Positions 16,544 through 26,596 of a stretch of 64,000 bases of DNA are shown here, piece after piece. A program made the translations under genes and the position numbers. Positions within the stretch are counted from its first letter, which is position 1. Every line of letters begins with the position of its first letter. Below the pieces are notes generated by a model. That model saw nothing but the letters and a program-made list of their open reading frames with translations, made no database searches and was not told where the DNA came from. The stretch is from Neoalteromonas flava (GTDB lineage Bacteria; Pseudomonadota; Gammaproteobacteria; Enterobacterales; Alteromonadaceae), in NCBI RefSeq assembly GCF_002807685.1, contig NZ_PEAX01000006.1, positions 1 to 64,000 on the forward strand, given 5' to 3'.

Positions 16544-17575
16544 TCAATCAGTTAAATTCTGATCTTCTTTATAAATCGCGATTTTACGTGTTCCCATTGC
16601 ATCAATACTCGCGCGATACATCCCTTCAGTATTAAACGGCATGGCGACATTACCGTACTTATCGACCGCTACAACACCACCATCACCGCCTGCCGGCTTT
16701 AGTACTTGATGGATAACCGCATCAGCCGCTTGTTGCAGACTAACGTTTTGATATGTCATACGAGCGCAAATATCTGCCGCGACGTTGTAGCGAATGAAGT
16801 ATTCGCCATGACCCGTTGCCGATACCGCACAGCTCGCGTTGTCAGCGAAGGTGCCCGCGCCGATAATTGGTGAATCTCCGACGCGTCCATAACGTTTGGC
16901 AGTCATACCCCCCGTTGAAGTGCCGGCAACCAAATTTCCCTGCTTATCTAATACCACCACTCCAACGGTTCCAAACTTATAGTCAGCTCCGCTCGCAATA
17001 TGGATCCCAGCCTGGGGAGTGAGAGCAAGTTTTGCTTTTTTTAACGCCTGCAAACGACGCTCAGTATTAAAATATGTATTGTTCACCAAGGTTAAGCCCT
17101 GCTCTTTGGCAAATTGTTCAGCGCCTTCACCAGTAAGCATTACATGCGGAGAATGTTGCATAACCGCCAATGCTGCAGCAATTGGGCTTTTAACGTTAGT
17201 GACTGCAGCTACTGCGCCAGCTTGACGCATGAGACCATGCATAATCGAGGCATCGAGCTCATGACGCTCATCATAGGTGTAAACAGCTCCAACACCTGCG
17301 TTAAATAATGGCGACTCCTCCATTAGCTGAATTGCCGCTACTACAGCATCTTCTCCGGGCTTTCCCGCTTTTAATAACGCATAGCCAGTGTCTAATGCTC
17401 CCGCTAATGCGGCACGATAAGCGCTGTCTTGTTCAGGAGTTAGGTCAGCTTGCGTGATAGTGCCAGCGCCGCCATGAATAGCAATTGCGACTTCATGTAC
17501 AGGATGTGCCGCTACAGATAAGTTAATGATCAGTGTAAGTCCACCCAGCAGAATTGGACGCAACGCATGTAACAT
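16544..17575 (-). CDS. iaaA: Isoaspartyl peptidase/L-asparaginase, exported
   Basis: 343 residues from the ATG at 17575 (GGAG nine bases upstream). A signal peptide (LRPILLGGLTLIINLSVAA) precedes the Ntn-hydrolase domain. Residues IAIHGGAGTI and the autocleavage site FG|TVGVVVL (Thr203 in this numbering) are typical, as is the GTSTGGMTAKRYGRVGDSPI segment binding substrate. The enzyme self-cleaves into alpha and beta chains and removes beta-aspartyl residues from peptides. Most bacterial relatives are cytosolic, so the signal peptide points to a periplasmic form. Confidence 0.9.
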   Translation of the reverse strand: MLHALRPILLGGLTLIINLSVAAHPVHEVAIAIHGGAGTITQADLTPEQDSAYRAALAGALDTGYALLKAGKPGEDAVVAAIQLMEESPLFNAGVGAVYTYDERHELDASIMHGLMRQAGAVAAVTNVKSPIAAALAVMQHSPHVMLTGEGAEQFAKEQGLTLVNNTYFNTERRLQALKKAKLALTPQAGIHIASGADYKFGTVGVVVLDKQGNLVAGTSTGGMTAKRYGRVGDSPIIGAGTFADNASCAVSATGHGEYFIRYNVAADICARMTYQNVSLQQAADAVIHQVLKPAGGDGGVVAVDKYGNVAMPFNTEGMYRASIDAMGTRKIAIYKEDQNLTD

Positions 17576-17867
17576 AAAAGATATCTCCATTCGAATTTAG
17601 ACTAGCTCGAAACATTGAGCTGCTAATCTATACTTGCTTCTAACATACGCACAAAATGATAACTTTTCTATGCAATTTAACACTGTTAGCTTGATTACAA
17701 ATTGCGCGATTGGTAGCGACAATTTGGCACGATTAAGAAAACCTGCAGGAACTAGAAAATTCAATGGTTGTCGTCGCTAGCGATTCTCGTTATTATCTTG
17801 AATTATCGCTATTTTCATCGCTTTATCCTAGCTCCAGCATAAACGTAAATTAAGGTAGAATTACGGA

Positions 17868-19508
17868 TTGAAGAAGATACCAGCGCCACTTGACCCCAAA
17901 GAAATGAGTGCGTTGATCATTGATGGCCAGAGTCTGGTGCAAGACAACATCAAGAACGCATTCAAGGAAGTTGGGATTACCAATGTAAAAAGTGCTCAGA
18001 ACGCTTTTTATGCGCTGCGTTTATGCGAAGACCATCAATTTCATATCATAATGATTTCCTTCGATGTCAATGCTGACAAAGATGGGTTTCACCTTTACGA
18101 AGAATTAAAAATCAAAGGGCATATCAACAAAGAAACAACCGTTGTTTTCTTGAGCGCAGAAACCAGCAAAGAGTTGGTTAATTGCATCATTGAGTTGCAG
18201 CCTGATGATTTTTGGGTAAAACCACTTGACCGGGCGAAGGTTGAAAAGCGACTCAATTATCTATTGATGATCCGTCGCAAACTACACAAACTCCTATTTT
18301 GCCTCGACCATCAAGATTTTTCCGCTGCAATCTATCATGCCGAACGGCAATTGTTGGATCCCAGTTTAAAAGAGCTTTATCCACGGATTAAACGCATTAT
18401 CGGGGATTGCTTCTTAGGGTTGCATGAATTTTCTGAAGCTGAGCGTCACTTCAATGAATTGTTGCAAGAGTACAAGTATGGCTGGGTCTCTATAGGACTC
18501 GCCCGTGCCCTGCTTAAACAGGACAAGAAAGAAGAAGCGGATATCCTGATCGAAGAGATGCTCGAGCGCGAGGATACACGTTTTAACACATACGATTTAC
18601 TGGCCCAATATCACATTGAACATGAGCAATATGCGGAAGCATATGAGCAAATGAAAGAAGCGAGCCGTCTAGCGCCACGGAACATCAACCGCAATAAAAA
18701 GTTATGGGATCTAGCGCGCTTGAATCATGACAAAATGGGGCAATATCAAGCAACGCAAAACATGGCAAAATATGCCAAAAATTCAATTCATGATTCCCCT
18801 GAATTAATGCTCAATGTTGTGCGTGCAGGTATTGATTTAGCGACCAGTTTAAGTAAAGAAGAAGCGATTCCATTCTTACAGCGTGCCGATCGCGATATTG
18901 AGCGGCTAAAGCAAACGCGTGGCAGTATGGCGGTGGATAATGAACAAATCGCAGTCCTGCAGGCTCGCCTATTATGCGTTAGAGATGATAAAAAAGGCGC
19001 AGAAAAAATCATGGATGAGCAGGTTTCGATTAATGACCGTGCTTCGCTAGAAGATAATCTCGATAAAATGAAAGCATTTCATGAACTTGGGCACAAAGAG
19101 AAGTCACTATCAATTCTCGATCGACTTGGAAAGCAGATTGCTGGCGACACATTCTCCAGCAACGTAGTCAATGAATATCTCAAACAAGAATCCATAGAAC
19201 GCCGCGAAATCAGTTTTACTGCCAAAGAATTAAAAGAAATGGCTGCCGTAAACTACAAAGAAAACCGCATGGGACCAGCGTACCAAAACTTAAAACAAGC
19301 GCTAAAACTCTCCCCACAAAACAAACAAGTCGCGATGAGTTTATTAAAGGTGTTGGTCAATATTTCCAAAACAGAACGCTTATCACCAGAACATTTACAA
19401 GAAGCCATGAAAGCGAATGCTCTATTAGAAAGTGCGGAGTTAGGTGCTGCGCAAGCAACGAAACACCAAAGCTATATCGAGCAACTTGGCCTCAACGCAG
19501 AAGACTAA
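17868..19508 (+). CDS. Response regulator with TPR-like repeats
   Basis: 546 residues starting at TTG; an internal ATG at 17904 is an alternative. Residues 14-125 are a receiver domain: Asp19 in LIIDGQS, candidate phosphoacceptor Asp66 in IMISFDVN, Ser96 in FLSAETS, and Lys118 in FWVKPL. The rest (about 130-540) is helical with repeated TPR-like units, for example QYAEAYEQMKEASRLAPRN and MGPAYQNLKQALKLSPQNK. There is no DNA-binding or enzymatic output domain, so signalling should be by protein contact. No histidine kinase is nearby. sbcB follows after 12 bp. Confidence 0.87.
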   Translation: MKKIPAPLDPKEMSALIIDGQSLVQDNIKNAFKEVGITNVKSAQNAFYALRLCEDHQFHIIMISFDVNADKDGFHLYEELKIKGHINKETTVVFLSAETSKELVNCIIELQPDDFWVKPLDRAKVEKRLNYLLMIRRKLHKLLFCLDHQDFSAAIYHAERQLLDPSLKELYPRIKRIIGDCFLGLHEFSEAERHFNELLQEYKYGWVSIGLARALLKQDKKEEADILIEEMLEREDTRFNTYDLLAQYHIEHEQYAEAYEQMKEASRLAPRNINRNKKLWDLARLNHDKMGQYQATQNMAKYAKNSIHDSPELMLNVVRAGIDLATSLSKEEAIPFLQRADRDIERLKQTRGSMAVDNEQIAVLQARLLCVRDDKKGAEKIMDEQVSINDRASLEDNLDKMKAFHELGHKEKSLSILDRLGKQIAGDTFSSNVVNEYLKQESIERREISFTAKELKEMAAVNYKENRMGPAYQNLKQALKLSPQNKQVAMSLLKVLVNISKTERLSPEHLQEAMKANALLESAELGAAQATKHQSYIEQLGLNAED

Positions 19509-19520
19509 CTTGGATTTAGT

Positions 19521-20960
19521 TTGAGCACCAATCATACACCTACCCTGCTCTTTCATGATTATGAAACCTGGGGTGCTGATCCAAAAAGAGATTGGCCGAG
19601 TCAGTTTGCCGCCATTCGAACCGATCTTGAACTCAAACCAAACGCCAAACCACTGAACTGGTTTTGTCAAATCCCCAATGATTATTTACCGCACCCACAA
19701 GCCTGTTTGATCACTGGGATTACGCCCCAACAAAGCCTACGTGATGGTCATCGTGAAGCTGAGTTTATACGTCTGGTGCATGCCGAGCTGAGTAAACCAA
19801 ACACTTGTGTAGTCGGATACAATAGTCTGCGATTTGACGATGAAGTCTCGCGCTTTTCACTGTTTCGAAACTTTTACGACCCCTACGCTCGCGAATGGCA
19901 AAATGGCAATAGTCGTTGGGATTTGATTGACTTAGTCCGTGCATGTTATGCACTTCGTCCGGAAGGTATTGAATGGCCCAAGAAAGCCGATGGCAGCCCG
20001 TCGTTTAAATTAGAAGACCTAGCTAAAGCAAATCAGCTCGAGCATACCAGCGCCCATGACGCATTATCGGACGTTAATGCAACCATCGGATTAGCGCGAC
20101 TCATAAAACAACAACAACCCAAGTTATATGACTATGGATTCAGCTTACGAAATAAAAATACCGTTCTAGCTCGCCTGAATGTTCATGCCCAGCAACCCCT
20201 TATTCATATCAGCTCGCGATTTAAAGCAAAGCATGGGTGCTGTGCTATCGTGGTTCCGATAGCCTTGCATCCAACTAATAAAAATGCGGTTATCTGCATT
20301 AACTTGTGCGAGCCAATAGACAACCTATTTTCACTTTCGAGTACAGAAATCAGAGAATTACTCTATACCAAAGGCGACGAACTAGAGCATGACCAAACTC
20401 GGCCAGCCTTAAAGACCATTGCGATTAATCGATGTCCTTTTGTCGCGCCGCTGTCGACCTTAACCGAAACGCGGGCGGAAAGTTTAGAGATTGACATTCC
20501 CTTGGCAAAACAACGCTTACAGCAAATTTTGGCGCAACCTGAATTGGTGCAAAAGCTACTCGATGTGTTTGATGTCGAAATGTCAGCTGAAACAATTGAC
20601 CCAGACTGTAGCTTGTACCAAGAAAGTTTCTTAACCAATACTCAGAAGCAATGGTGCCAACAGATCATTACTACGCCACCAGAAGGACTGGCGCTGCTCG
20701 CCGAACAAGCACCGAATCGAGAGTTTCGAACTCGCTTGTTCCGTTATCGCGCACGCAATTATCCAACTTCACTTTCGGTGGAGGAAATGAATCAGTGGCA
20801 ATCACACCGGCAAGCACGACTTGTCCTCGGTGAACATCCGGGATGGTTAAGTATTGAGTCCTTTATGCAGGAATTAGAACAACTCGCGCATGAATATGAA
20901 AATGATCGCAACAAGATGGCCATATTACGCGCGCTGGCAGACTATGCGCAAAATCTTTAA
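19521..20960 (+). CDS. sbcB: Exodeoxyribonuclease I
   Basis: 479 residues, the normal size for ExoI. The DEDDh nuclease motif begins with FHDYETWGADPKRD; GYNSLRFDDEV and HDALSDVNATIGLA give the remaining metal ligands and His. The SH3-like and helical C-terminal domains follow. The start is a TTG (TTGAGCACC), with the next Met far inside the nuclease domain. The enzyme digests single-stranded DNA 3' to 5' in recombination and mismatch repair. It lies 12 bp downstream of the response regulator gene and may be co-transcribed. Confidence 0.95.
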   Translation: MSTNHTPTLLFHDYETWGADPKRDWPSQFAAIRTDLELKPNAKPLNWFCQIPNDYLPHPQACLITGITPQQSLRDGHREAEFIRLVHAELSKPNTCVVGYNSLRFDDEVSRFSLFRNFYDPYAREWQNGNSRWDLIDLVRACYALRPEGIEWPKKADGSPSFKLEDLAKANQLEHTSAHDALSDVNATIGLARLIKQQQPKLYDYGFSLRNKNTVLARLNVHAQQPLIHISSRFKAKHGCCAIVVPIALHPTNKNAVICINLCEPIDNLFSLSSTEIRELLYTKGDELEHDQTRPALKTIAINRCPFVAPLSTLTETRAESLEIDIPLAKQRLQQILAQPELVQKLLDVFDVEMSAETIDPDCSLYQESFLTNTQKQWCQQIITTPPEGLALLAEQAPNREFRTRLFRYRARNYPTSLSVEEMNQWQSHRQARLVLGEHPGWLSIESFMQELEQLAHEYENDRNKMAILRALADYAQNL

Positions 20961-21037
20961 CAGTTGACTATGCTATGGTAAAGGTTTAATGATTGTTAGC
21001 CGATAAGAAAACGACGTAAATTCAATGGTTGGTGCAA

Positions 21038-22693
21038 ATGAAAGGTGTTTCACTTAATTACAACGAGCAAGCCAATGCAGTCGAGCTAACCCTCAATCCT
21101 GCAGAGTTTGAAAAAGAGCTAGAATCCAAAGCCCTATTAGCCTTTGTTAACAATAGTGAGCTATCAAAACTGTACCTTTCTGAAGCAGAGATTAAAACCA
21201 CTTGCGACAAGGCAAACCATTTGTTCAAGTCCAAGGATTTCAACAAAGTAACCGCTAAAATTGGTGAAAAGCGACATGCTGAAATTGACTTTCGCATTCC
21301 AGAAGATGCGATGACAGCAACGCTAGTGATCACGGCTCCCTATGGCGGTCAAATTCCAAGCTTACAGCAAATCGTTAAGATGGCCAAAAACCAAGGGATC
21401 ACCCGCGGGTTAGGGTTAAAACGCATCAGACTTGCTCTTGGTAAAGCCAAAGAAGCCAAAGCCGGCCAAGTGGTTGAAGAAATCATTGCGAAAGGCTTAC
21501 CGGCGCGCGACGGCCGCTCTTCGCACGTCAAACCGCTTGTACCAAACGCCCTTGAACGCGTGCTTCGACCACAAACATCGTCAGCCTCGCGTGTAGACAT
21601 GCGTAATTTAGGCGAAGTTATTTGCGTCAAAGCTGGTACCGAGGTACTGCGTCGTATGGCTCCATCGAAAGGTCGTTCTGGCTTTAATATTAAAGGCAAC
21701 AAGTTAGAGGCTAAGACTGGCGAATGGCAAAGCATTAAACTGGGTGACGGCACTGCCATTAGTGATCATGATGAAAACTTAGTTGTCGCCACAATTTCTG
21801 GCATGCCCAAATTTCAAGACTTCATTATGACGGTTGACGACACCTTTATCTGTCAGGGCGTCAACGTGGGCACGGGGAATATTAATTACGATGGTGCCGT
21901 ATTAGTTAATGGTGATGTCACCGAAAAAATGGTGATTGTTGCTACTGGCGATATTACCGTCAATGGGTTCGTTGAATCTGCATCAATCCATGCCGGTGGT
22001 GACATAGTTATAACTGAAGGTGCTATGGGCAAAGCCAGTGACGACCACAGTGATTTCAGCTGCGAACTAAAGGCAAGTGGTAGTATCCACGTGCAACATG
22101 GTCAAGGTTTAGATATCAAGTGTGGTGGAAACATCACGGTAGGACGCCAAGTAGCCTACAGCCGCTTAGAATGCAAAGGCGATATCATCGTCGGCCAAAT
22201 TGATAATCCGAATGGTAACCTGTTTGCTTGCAACGTGGTCGGTCAGAAAGCGGTAATGGCTGGCACCTTAGGAGCTGTCTCCGGGAGTAATCTCGCGATC
22301 GATTTTAGCAAAGGTTTCAATCAACTGATGGAGCGCAAAGATTTACTCGATGAAATCCTCAAACAGCTACGTCAAAATAATTCCAAGCACAAAGACAAAA
22401 TTGAGCTTATCAAAACAAAATTGATCCCAAAAAGCCTGCGCAAGAAAGTTGATGAGGCGATCGAAATGTTTGAAAACGAAGCGCAGTTGTTAAACTGGTT
22501 GGAAGTAAAAAACCTGGAAATGAAACAAGCAAAAGATGATTACACCAATGGCATCATGCTAAAAGCCTTCAAACGTGTTTATGCTGGGGTATCCGTTAAA
22601 CTAAACAACCGTGTTTGGCGCTCAGAGCGCGAGTATGCTCGTTCTGTCGTTAGGTATGATGACCATCAGTGGCATTATGATCCGATGGTATAA
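21038..22693 (+). CDS. FapA/DUF342 family protein
   Basis: 551 residues from the ATG at 21038 (a TTG at 21029 is possible). The central region (about 200-400) has repeated Gly-rich strands such as VLVNGDVTEKMVIVATGDITVNG and DIVITEGAMG, the right-handed beta-helix of DUF342. A helical C-terminal segment (about 410-500) is rich in Lys and Glu. Relatives are described as flagellar-assembly or polar-localisation proteins (FapA). It has no signal peptide. No flagellar genes are nearby. Confidence 0.85.
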   Translation: MKGVSLNYNEQANAVELTLNPAEFEKELESKALLAFVNNSELSKLYLSEAEIKTTCDKANHLFKSKDFNKVTAKIGEKRHAEIDFRIPEDAMTATLVITAPYGGQIPSLQQIVKMAKNQGITRGLGLKRIRLALGKAKEAKAGQVVEEIIAKGLPARDGRSSHVKPLVPNALERVLRPQTSSASRVDMRNLGEVICVKAGTEVLRRMAPSKGRSGFNIKGNKLEAKTGEWQSIKLGDGTAISDHDENLVVATISGMPKFQDFIMTVDDTFICQGVNVGTGNINYDGAVLVNGDVTEKMVIVATGDITVNGFVESASIHAGGDIVITEGAMGKASDDHSDFSCELKASGSIHVQHGQGLDIKCGGNITVGRQVAYSRLECKGDIIVGQIDNPNGNLFACNVVGQKAVMAGTLGAVSGSNLAIDFSKGFNQLMERKDLLDEILKQLRQNNSKHKDKIELIKTKLIPKSLRKKVDEAIEMFENEAQLLNWLEVKNLEMKQAKDDYTNGIMLKAFKRVYAGVSVKLNNRVWRSEREYARSVVRYDDHQWHYDPMV

Positions 22694-23017
22694 TTAGTAG
22701 CCATTTTTAATAATGTAATATTGACCATCATAGGTCAGAGATACATGCATCTGTGCGATTTCAGCTACCGTTTTGCGCCCAATCTTGCGTTCATTAGAGA
22801 GGCAATCCTCTGGGCTGAAACTCATGCCCGTGGCAAAACTTGAGTCAAAGTAAACGCGCTGCGAAAAAGTCCAGCAGTCGTCTTGTTGTGTTAATAACTT
22901 GGACATCGGAAAGTCACCGTTCGTGCGACCAATGGTCGGCAAAGCTTCGCGTTGGCAAGCGAGCAACAAAAACAACGACAGTCCAAGCAAAATATGTCTG
23001 TGTTGTTTATAAACCAT
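22694..23017 (-). CDS. Small lipoprotein of unknown function
   Basis: 107 residues from the ATG at 23017, whose start overlaps the end of the diguanylate cyclase gene by 11 bp, with GAG immediately upstream. The N-terminus is a lipoprotein signal (HILLGLSLFLLLAC) with lipobox LLAC. The mature part has two more Cys (QQDDCWTF, PEDCLSNE), perhaps a disulfide. Longer upstream starts run through the preceding gene and are less likely. The overlap suggests it works with the diguanylate cyclase. I recognise no family. Confidence 0.7.
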   Translation of the reverse strand: MVYKQHRHILLGLSLFLLLACQREALPTIGRTNGDFPMSKLLTQQDDCWTFSQRVYFDSSFATGMSFSPEDCLSNERKIGRKTVAEIAQMHVSLTYDGQYYIIKNGY

Positions 23018-24467
23018 CTCGATATCCAATAATTTGATTACGCCCATTACGCTTTGCGCTGAACATACAACGATCAGCATTATCGAACCACGTGGAAAAG
23101 TCTTCCCCTTCATTTAGTTGGGCTACGCCAAAACTGCAGGTTAATGGTATTTGTATCGAAGCCAGCGGGGCTTTTCGTAGTGCATCAGTAATTCGTTGAG
23201 CCAACACCTTCGCTGCCTCTTCATCACTGTTAATGCACATAATCAAAAATTCTTCTCCTCCCCAGCGGGCAATTAAGTCAACTTCACGCAGGCAGCGCTG
23301 TGCTAACTGTGCTAGTTCTACTAGAACGCGGTCACCCACACCATGCCCATAACGGTCGTTAATGGTTTTAAAGTGATCCACATCCATCACGATTATACTG
23401 ACCGGCTGTTTAAATCGCTCGAAGGTATTAATTGCCTCTTCAGCCCGTTGCAACATGAAATTGCGGTTGTATAACGTGGTCAACGGATCATGAATTGAAA
23501 GAAACTCCAAGCTTTTGTTTTTCTCTAATAACGCTTTCTGCAAGCACTCAAGCTCTTGGTTTTTCATTGCCAATGTCTGAGTATACTGGTGAACAACGCG
23601 GTAACGCCAAACCATACCGACAATGACCATCATTAATACGGCCAGCGGCCAAGCATAAAAATAGTAGTCTGTATGCTCAATGTACTTAACGTTGTTCCAT
23701 TGCCGATAAATGTTCACATGAGCCGATTCGGGAATTGCTGCAATAGCCGCATCGATTTCCGCAACAATTTGCTCTGCGGAAATCGTGGTTGCTCCAATAG
23801 TTAGCGCTAAGTTTCGCGCTACACCCACGCGGAGCTGATCATGGGGCTGTGCCAAACCAACAACTTGAATGTTGTTTAGTCCGTTATTTTGGATCAAAGC
23901 ATTCACCGCCAGCAACGAACCCACCGCTAAACTGATTGTATCATCGGCTAAAGCTTGCAATACCTCAGCTTCATTGTTGAATCGGCGTTGCTCAATATGG
24001 GGGTAATAGCGACTCAAATATTCACTTTGACGATACCCCTCAACGACACCAACCAATTGGTCAGTTATCGCTTCGTAGCCTTGCACTACTGTTGATCCAA
24101 CCGGTGCCACCAATACGTTGGACGCAGTAAAGTAGGTTTCAGAAAATAGCAGCAGGCGCTCCCTGCCCTGCGTTCGATTTAGCATGGGTAGGAGATCGCA
24201 TTTTCCTTCTTCAATATAGCTTAAGCTTTGAGTCCAACTATCTGTAGCGACTAAATCAAATTGAAATGAAGAGTATTCTTCTAACAAACGCAAATAATCC
24301 GCTGAAATCCCAATATGCACATTATTGCGAATGGCTTCATACGGCATCCAATTTGGATCCACACAATATCGTAACGTAGTAGACTGTGAACCACTCGTGG
24401 CAAATGCGGGGCTGAGAAGCGATAGCCATAAGGCGGTTACAATCGCTACAATTAAATTTTCTTTCAT
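23007..24467 (-). CDS. Diguanylate cyclase with periplasmic solute-binding sensor
   Basis: 486 residues: signal peptide (1-23), an extracytoplasmic amino-acid-type solute-binding domain (SBP_bac_3, about 30-255), one transmembrane helix (about 270-288), a short coiled coil (295-320) and GGDEF domain (about 322-486). The active-site loop is GGEEF (403-407), and the inhibitory I-site RxxD (Arg394-Asp397) sits five residues ahead, so it should synthesise c-di-GMP with product inhibition. The gene begins 9 bp after kynureninase, which suggests that the sensor responds to a Trp- or kynurenine-related ligand. That ligand is an inference from position only. Confidence 0.92.
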   Translation of the reverse strand: MKENLIVAIVTALWLSLLSPAFATSGSQSTTLRYCVDPNWMPYEAIRNNVHIGISADYLRLLEEYSSFQFDLVATDSWTQSLSYIEEGKCDLLPMLNRTQGRERLLLFSETYFTASNVLVAPVGSTVVQGYEAITDQLVGVVEGYRQSEYLSRYYPHIEQRRFNNEAEVLQALADDTISLAVGSLLAVNALIQNNGLNNIQVVGLAQPHDQLRVGVARNLALTIGATTISAEQIVAEIDAAIAAIPESAHVNIYRQWNNVKYIEHTDYYFYAWPLAVLMMVIVGMVWRYRVVHQYTQTLAMKNQELECLQKALLEKNKSLEFLSIHDPLTTLYNRNFMLQRAEEAINTFERFKQPVSIIVMDVDHFKTINDRYGHGVGDRVLVELAQLAQRCLREVDLIARWGGEEFLIMCINSDEEAAKVLAQRITDALRKAPLASIQIPLTCSFGVAQLNEGEDFSTWFDNADRCMFSAKRNGRNQIIGYRDGL

Positions 24468-24476
24468 TAACTCTAA

Positions 24477-25724
24477 TTAGGTAACTTGATGTTTGGTTTG
24501 AAAATTCTCGTCCAAATATCGCTGTTCTCGCATAATATCGCGTAATACGAAAAGTGCTAGCGCTATATCTTCAAAGCGCAAGAATAAAGGCGAAAACCCT
24601 ACCCTTAATATATTCGGGGCTCGAAAATCTGCGATTACCCCAGCACCTATCCACGCCTGGCAGATTGCGTATGCGTCAGCGTGCATGAGGGCAACCTGCG
24701 CCCCACTGTGCTGAACTTCCTGGTTTGCATGGATCTCAAACCATTGCGCAATATCCAACGCTTCTAGCAAGCGCAGAAATAAATCGCGCAGCGCTAGGGC
24801 CTTAGATTCAACCTGTCGCATGTCGAGGCCGCGGAACACATCAAGCGCGGCATCTAAAACACTCATTGAAAGAATTTGTGGGGTACCCACTAAATTTTGC
24901 TTAATCGAGCTGTCGGGTACATAGTCTGGATCAAATGTAAAGGGAGTCGCATGCCCCATCCAACCTTGCAGCGGTTGTTTAAAGCGGTCTTGGTGGCGTT
25001 TTGCCACATACATGAACGCAGGTGCTCCAGGCCCCCCATTGAGATATTTGTATCCACATCCAACAGCAAAGTCGACATCCCAGGCATCGAGCTCTAACGC
25101 TAAAACCCCTGCGCTGTGCGCCAAATCCCAAATTACAATAACTCCTTGCTCATGCGCACGTTGGGTGATTGTCTGAATGTCTAAGCGATTTCCACTGCGA
25201 TAGTTAACTTGAGTGAGCAGCATTACAGCCACCGATCCATCAATACTTTGCAGAATGTCCTGTTCGTCGACACTCTTGATAGACAAACCTTTTTCCGCGG
25301 CAAATTGCGTAATCCCCTGCAGCATATAACGATCGGTAGGAAAGTTATCCGCAGTGGTGATGATTTGTTTACGGTCTGGCTGCATTGAAATTGCACCGCA
25401 CACCAACTTAAACAAATTTACCGATATCGAGTCACAACAAATCACCTGTCCCGGCGCAGCCCCCAGCAGCGGTGCGATTTTATTGCCCACACTAAGCGGA
25501 AGGTCGATCCATTGATGCTTATTCCAGCTGGTGATCAAATCCTTGCCCCATTGCTGTGCAATCACCTCTTGAGCACGCACTTGCGCCGTTTGGGTTAACG
25601 GCCCTAGAGAATTACCATCAAGGTATACAGTCTCTGTAGGCAACAAAAACTGTTTCCGCAAATAAGCTAGCTGATCCTGTGCATCATGCTCTCTAGCAGT
25701 CTGCAAGCACGCTGCATCATTCAT
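24477..25724 (-). CDS. kynU: Kynureninase
   Basis: 415 residues, PLP-dependent fold type I. The Schiff-base Lys is Lys226 in GCGYKYLNGGPGAP. Asp200 and His203 (WDLAHSAG) contact the cofactor, and YLDGNSLGPL near the N-terminus is typical of kynureninase. It cleaves kynurenine to anthranilate and alanine. Its start overlaps the end of the upstream alpha/beta hydrolase by 8 bp. No tryptophan or indoleamine 2,3-dioxygenase is in the window. Confidence 0.95.
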   Translation of the reverse strand: MNDAACLQTAREHDAQDQLAYLRKQFLLPTETVYLDGNSLGPLTQTAQVRAQEVIAQQWGKDLITSWNKHQWIDLPLSVGNKIAPLLGAAPGQVICCDSISVNLFKLVCGAISMQPDRKQIITTADNFPTDRYMLQGITQFAAEKGLSIKSVDEQDILQSIDGSVAVMLLTQVNYRSGNRLDIQTITQRAHEQGVIVIWDLAHSAGVLALELDAWDVDFAVGCGYKYLNGGPGAPAFMYVAKRHQDRFKQPLQGWMGHATPFTFDPDYVPDSSIKQNLVGTPQILSMSVLDAALDVFRGLDMRQVESKALALRDLFLRLLEALDIAQWFEIHANQEVQHSGAQVALMHADAYAICQAWIGAGVIADFRAPNILRVGFSPLFLRFEDIALALFVLRDIMREQRYLDENFQTKHQVT

Positions 25725-26577
25725 ACAAACGACCCAGAGTATTACTTAGATGTTGGTAGGCCTCACTGCCTGGGTGTATCCAATCAAAGTGGCCAATGTT
25801 TTCACCGTGGAAACGTTTTGATTGAGGATGACGATTCTGTGCTTCTGGTACGATGCTGTCGGCCTTACCCGTTAATAGATAAAGTGGCGGAATGATATTT
25901 TTATCGCGCGTATCAGCCAGTGCATAGGCACTCGATTGGTCTGCTGCACTTCCCCCCATAAACGCGACGGCGGCTTTGCTGCATCCCGACTCCAGTTGAC
26001 TATAACTGGTAATATCGGTAATTGCTGCCAAACCAATAACGGCTTCAAGCCGCAAAGTTGCATCAGTCGCAGCCAGTAAGGCCAAATGCCCGCCTGCAGA
26101 ATGACCAATCAAAGTTAGCGCTTTACGCGGATAAGTGTCGCGAATTTTTTTTATTGCATTGCGCACATCGTTTAAACTTCCAGGCCAACCACCACCAGGC
26201 TGCCCAGTACGGCGATATTCTATCGCAAACACGTTTAAACCATCGTCACTGAGTTGTGTCGCTAAGGGGCGAATATGATCAATCCCATATTCCTGCATCC
26301 AACAGCCACCATGCACCAAAATAACGCCTGCTCCCATGGCGTTAACAGTTGGACGCTGTTTGGCTGCCCAAACTTCGATAAACTGATTCTCATCCTCACC
26401 GTAAGTTAGTGTAGTTGTCGCTGCTCGACTCGCAAGTGCAGTGACTTGCTGAAATGAAACACCATGTAAATACTGTGAGCTTGACTCGCTCGCTAGTGCA
26501 CAATGTGTTGATAGTAAAAATGCAGAGGCAAGAATGGTCTTAACCGCTTGGTTTATCATTATTCGTGTGCGTAACAT
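25717..26577 (-). CDS. Exported alpha/beta hydrolase, possible kynurenine formamidase
   Basis: 286 residues from the ATG at 26577 (GGGA eight bases upstream). A signal peptide (AVKTILASAFLLSTHCALA) is followed by an esterase fold. The oxyanion motif is HGGCW, the nucleophile elbow GHSAG (Ser near residue 160), and an Asp and His follow late (KADSIVPE, IGHFDWIHP). HGGxW and GHSAG are shared with animal-type kynurenine formamidases. The 8-bp overlap with kynU supports a role one step earlier, converting N-formylkynurenine. Against this, the signal peptide implies export, unusual for that enzyme. A general carboxylesterase is the alternative. Confidence 0.75.
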   Translation of the reverse strand: MLRTRIMINQAVKTILASAFLLSTHCALASESSSQYLHGVSFQQVTALASRAATTTLTYGEDENQFIEVWAAKQRPTVNAMGAGVILVHGGCWMQEYGIDHIRPLATQLSDDGLNVFAIEYRRTGQPGGGWPGSLNDVRNAIKKIRDTYPRKALTLIGHSAGGHLALLAATDATLRLEAVIGLAAITDITSYSQLESGCSKAAVAFMGGSAADQSSAYALADTRDKNIIPPLYLLTGKADSIVPEAQNRHPQSKRFHGENIGHFDWIHPGSEAYQHLSNTLGRLYE

Positions 26578-26596
26578 GAACAAATTCCCTGAAAAA

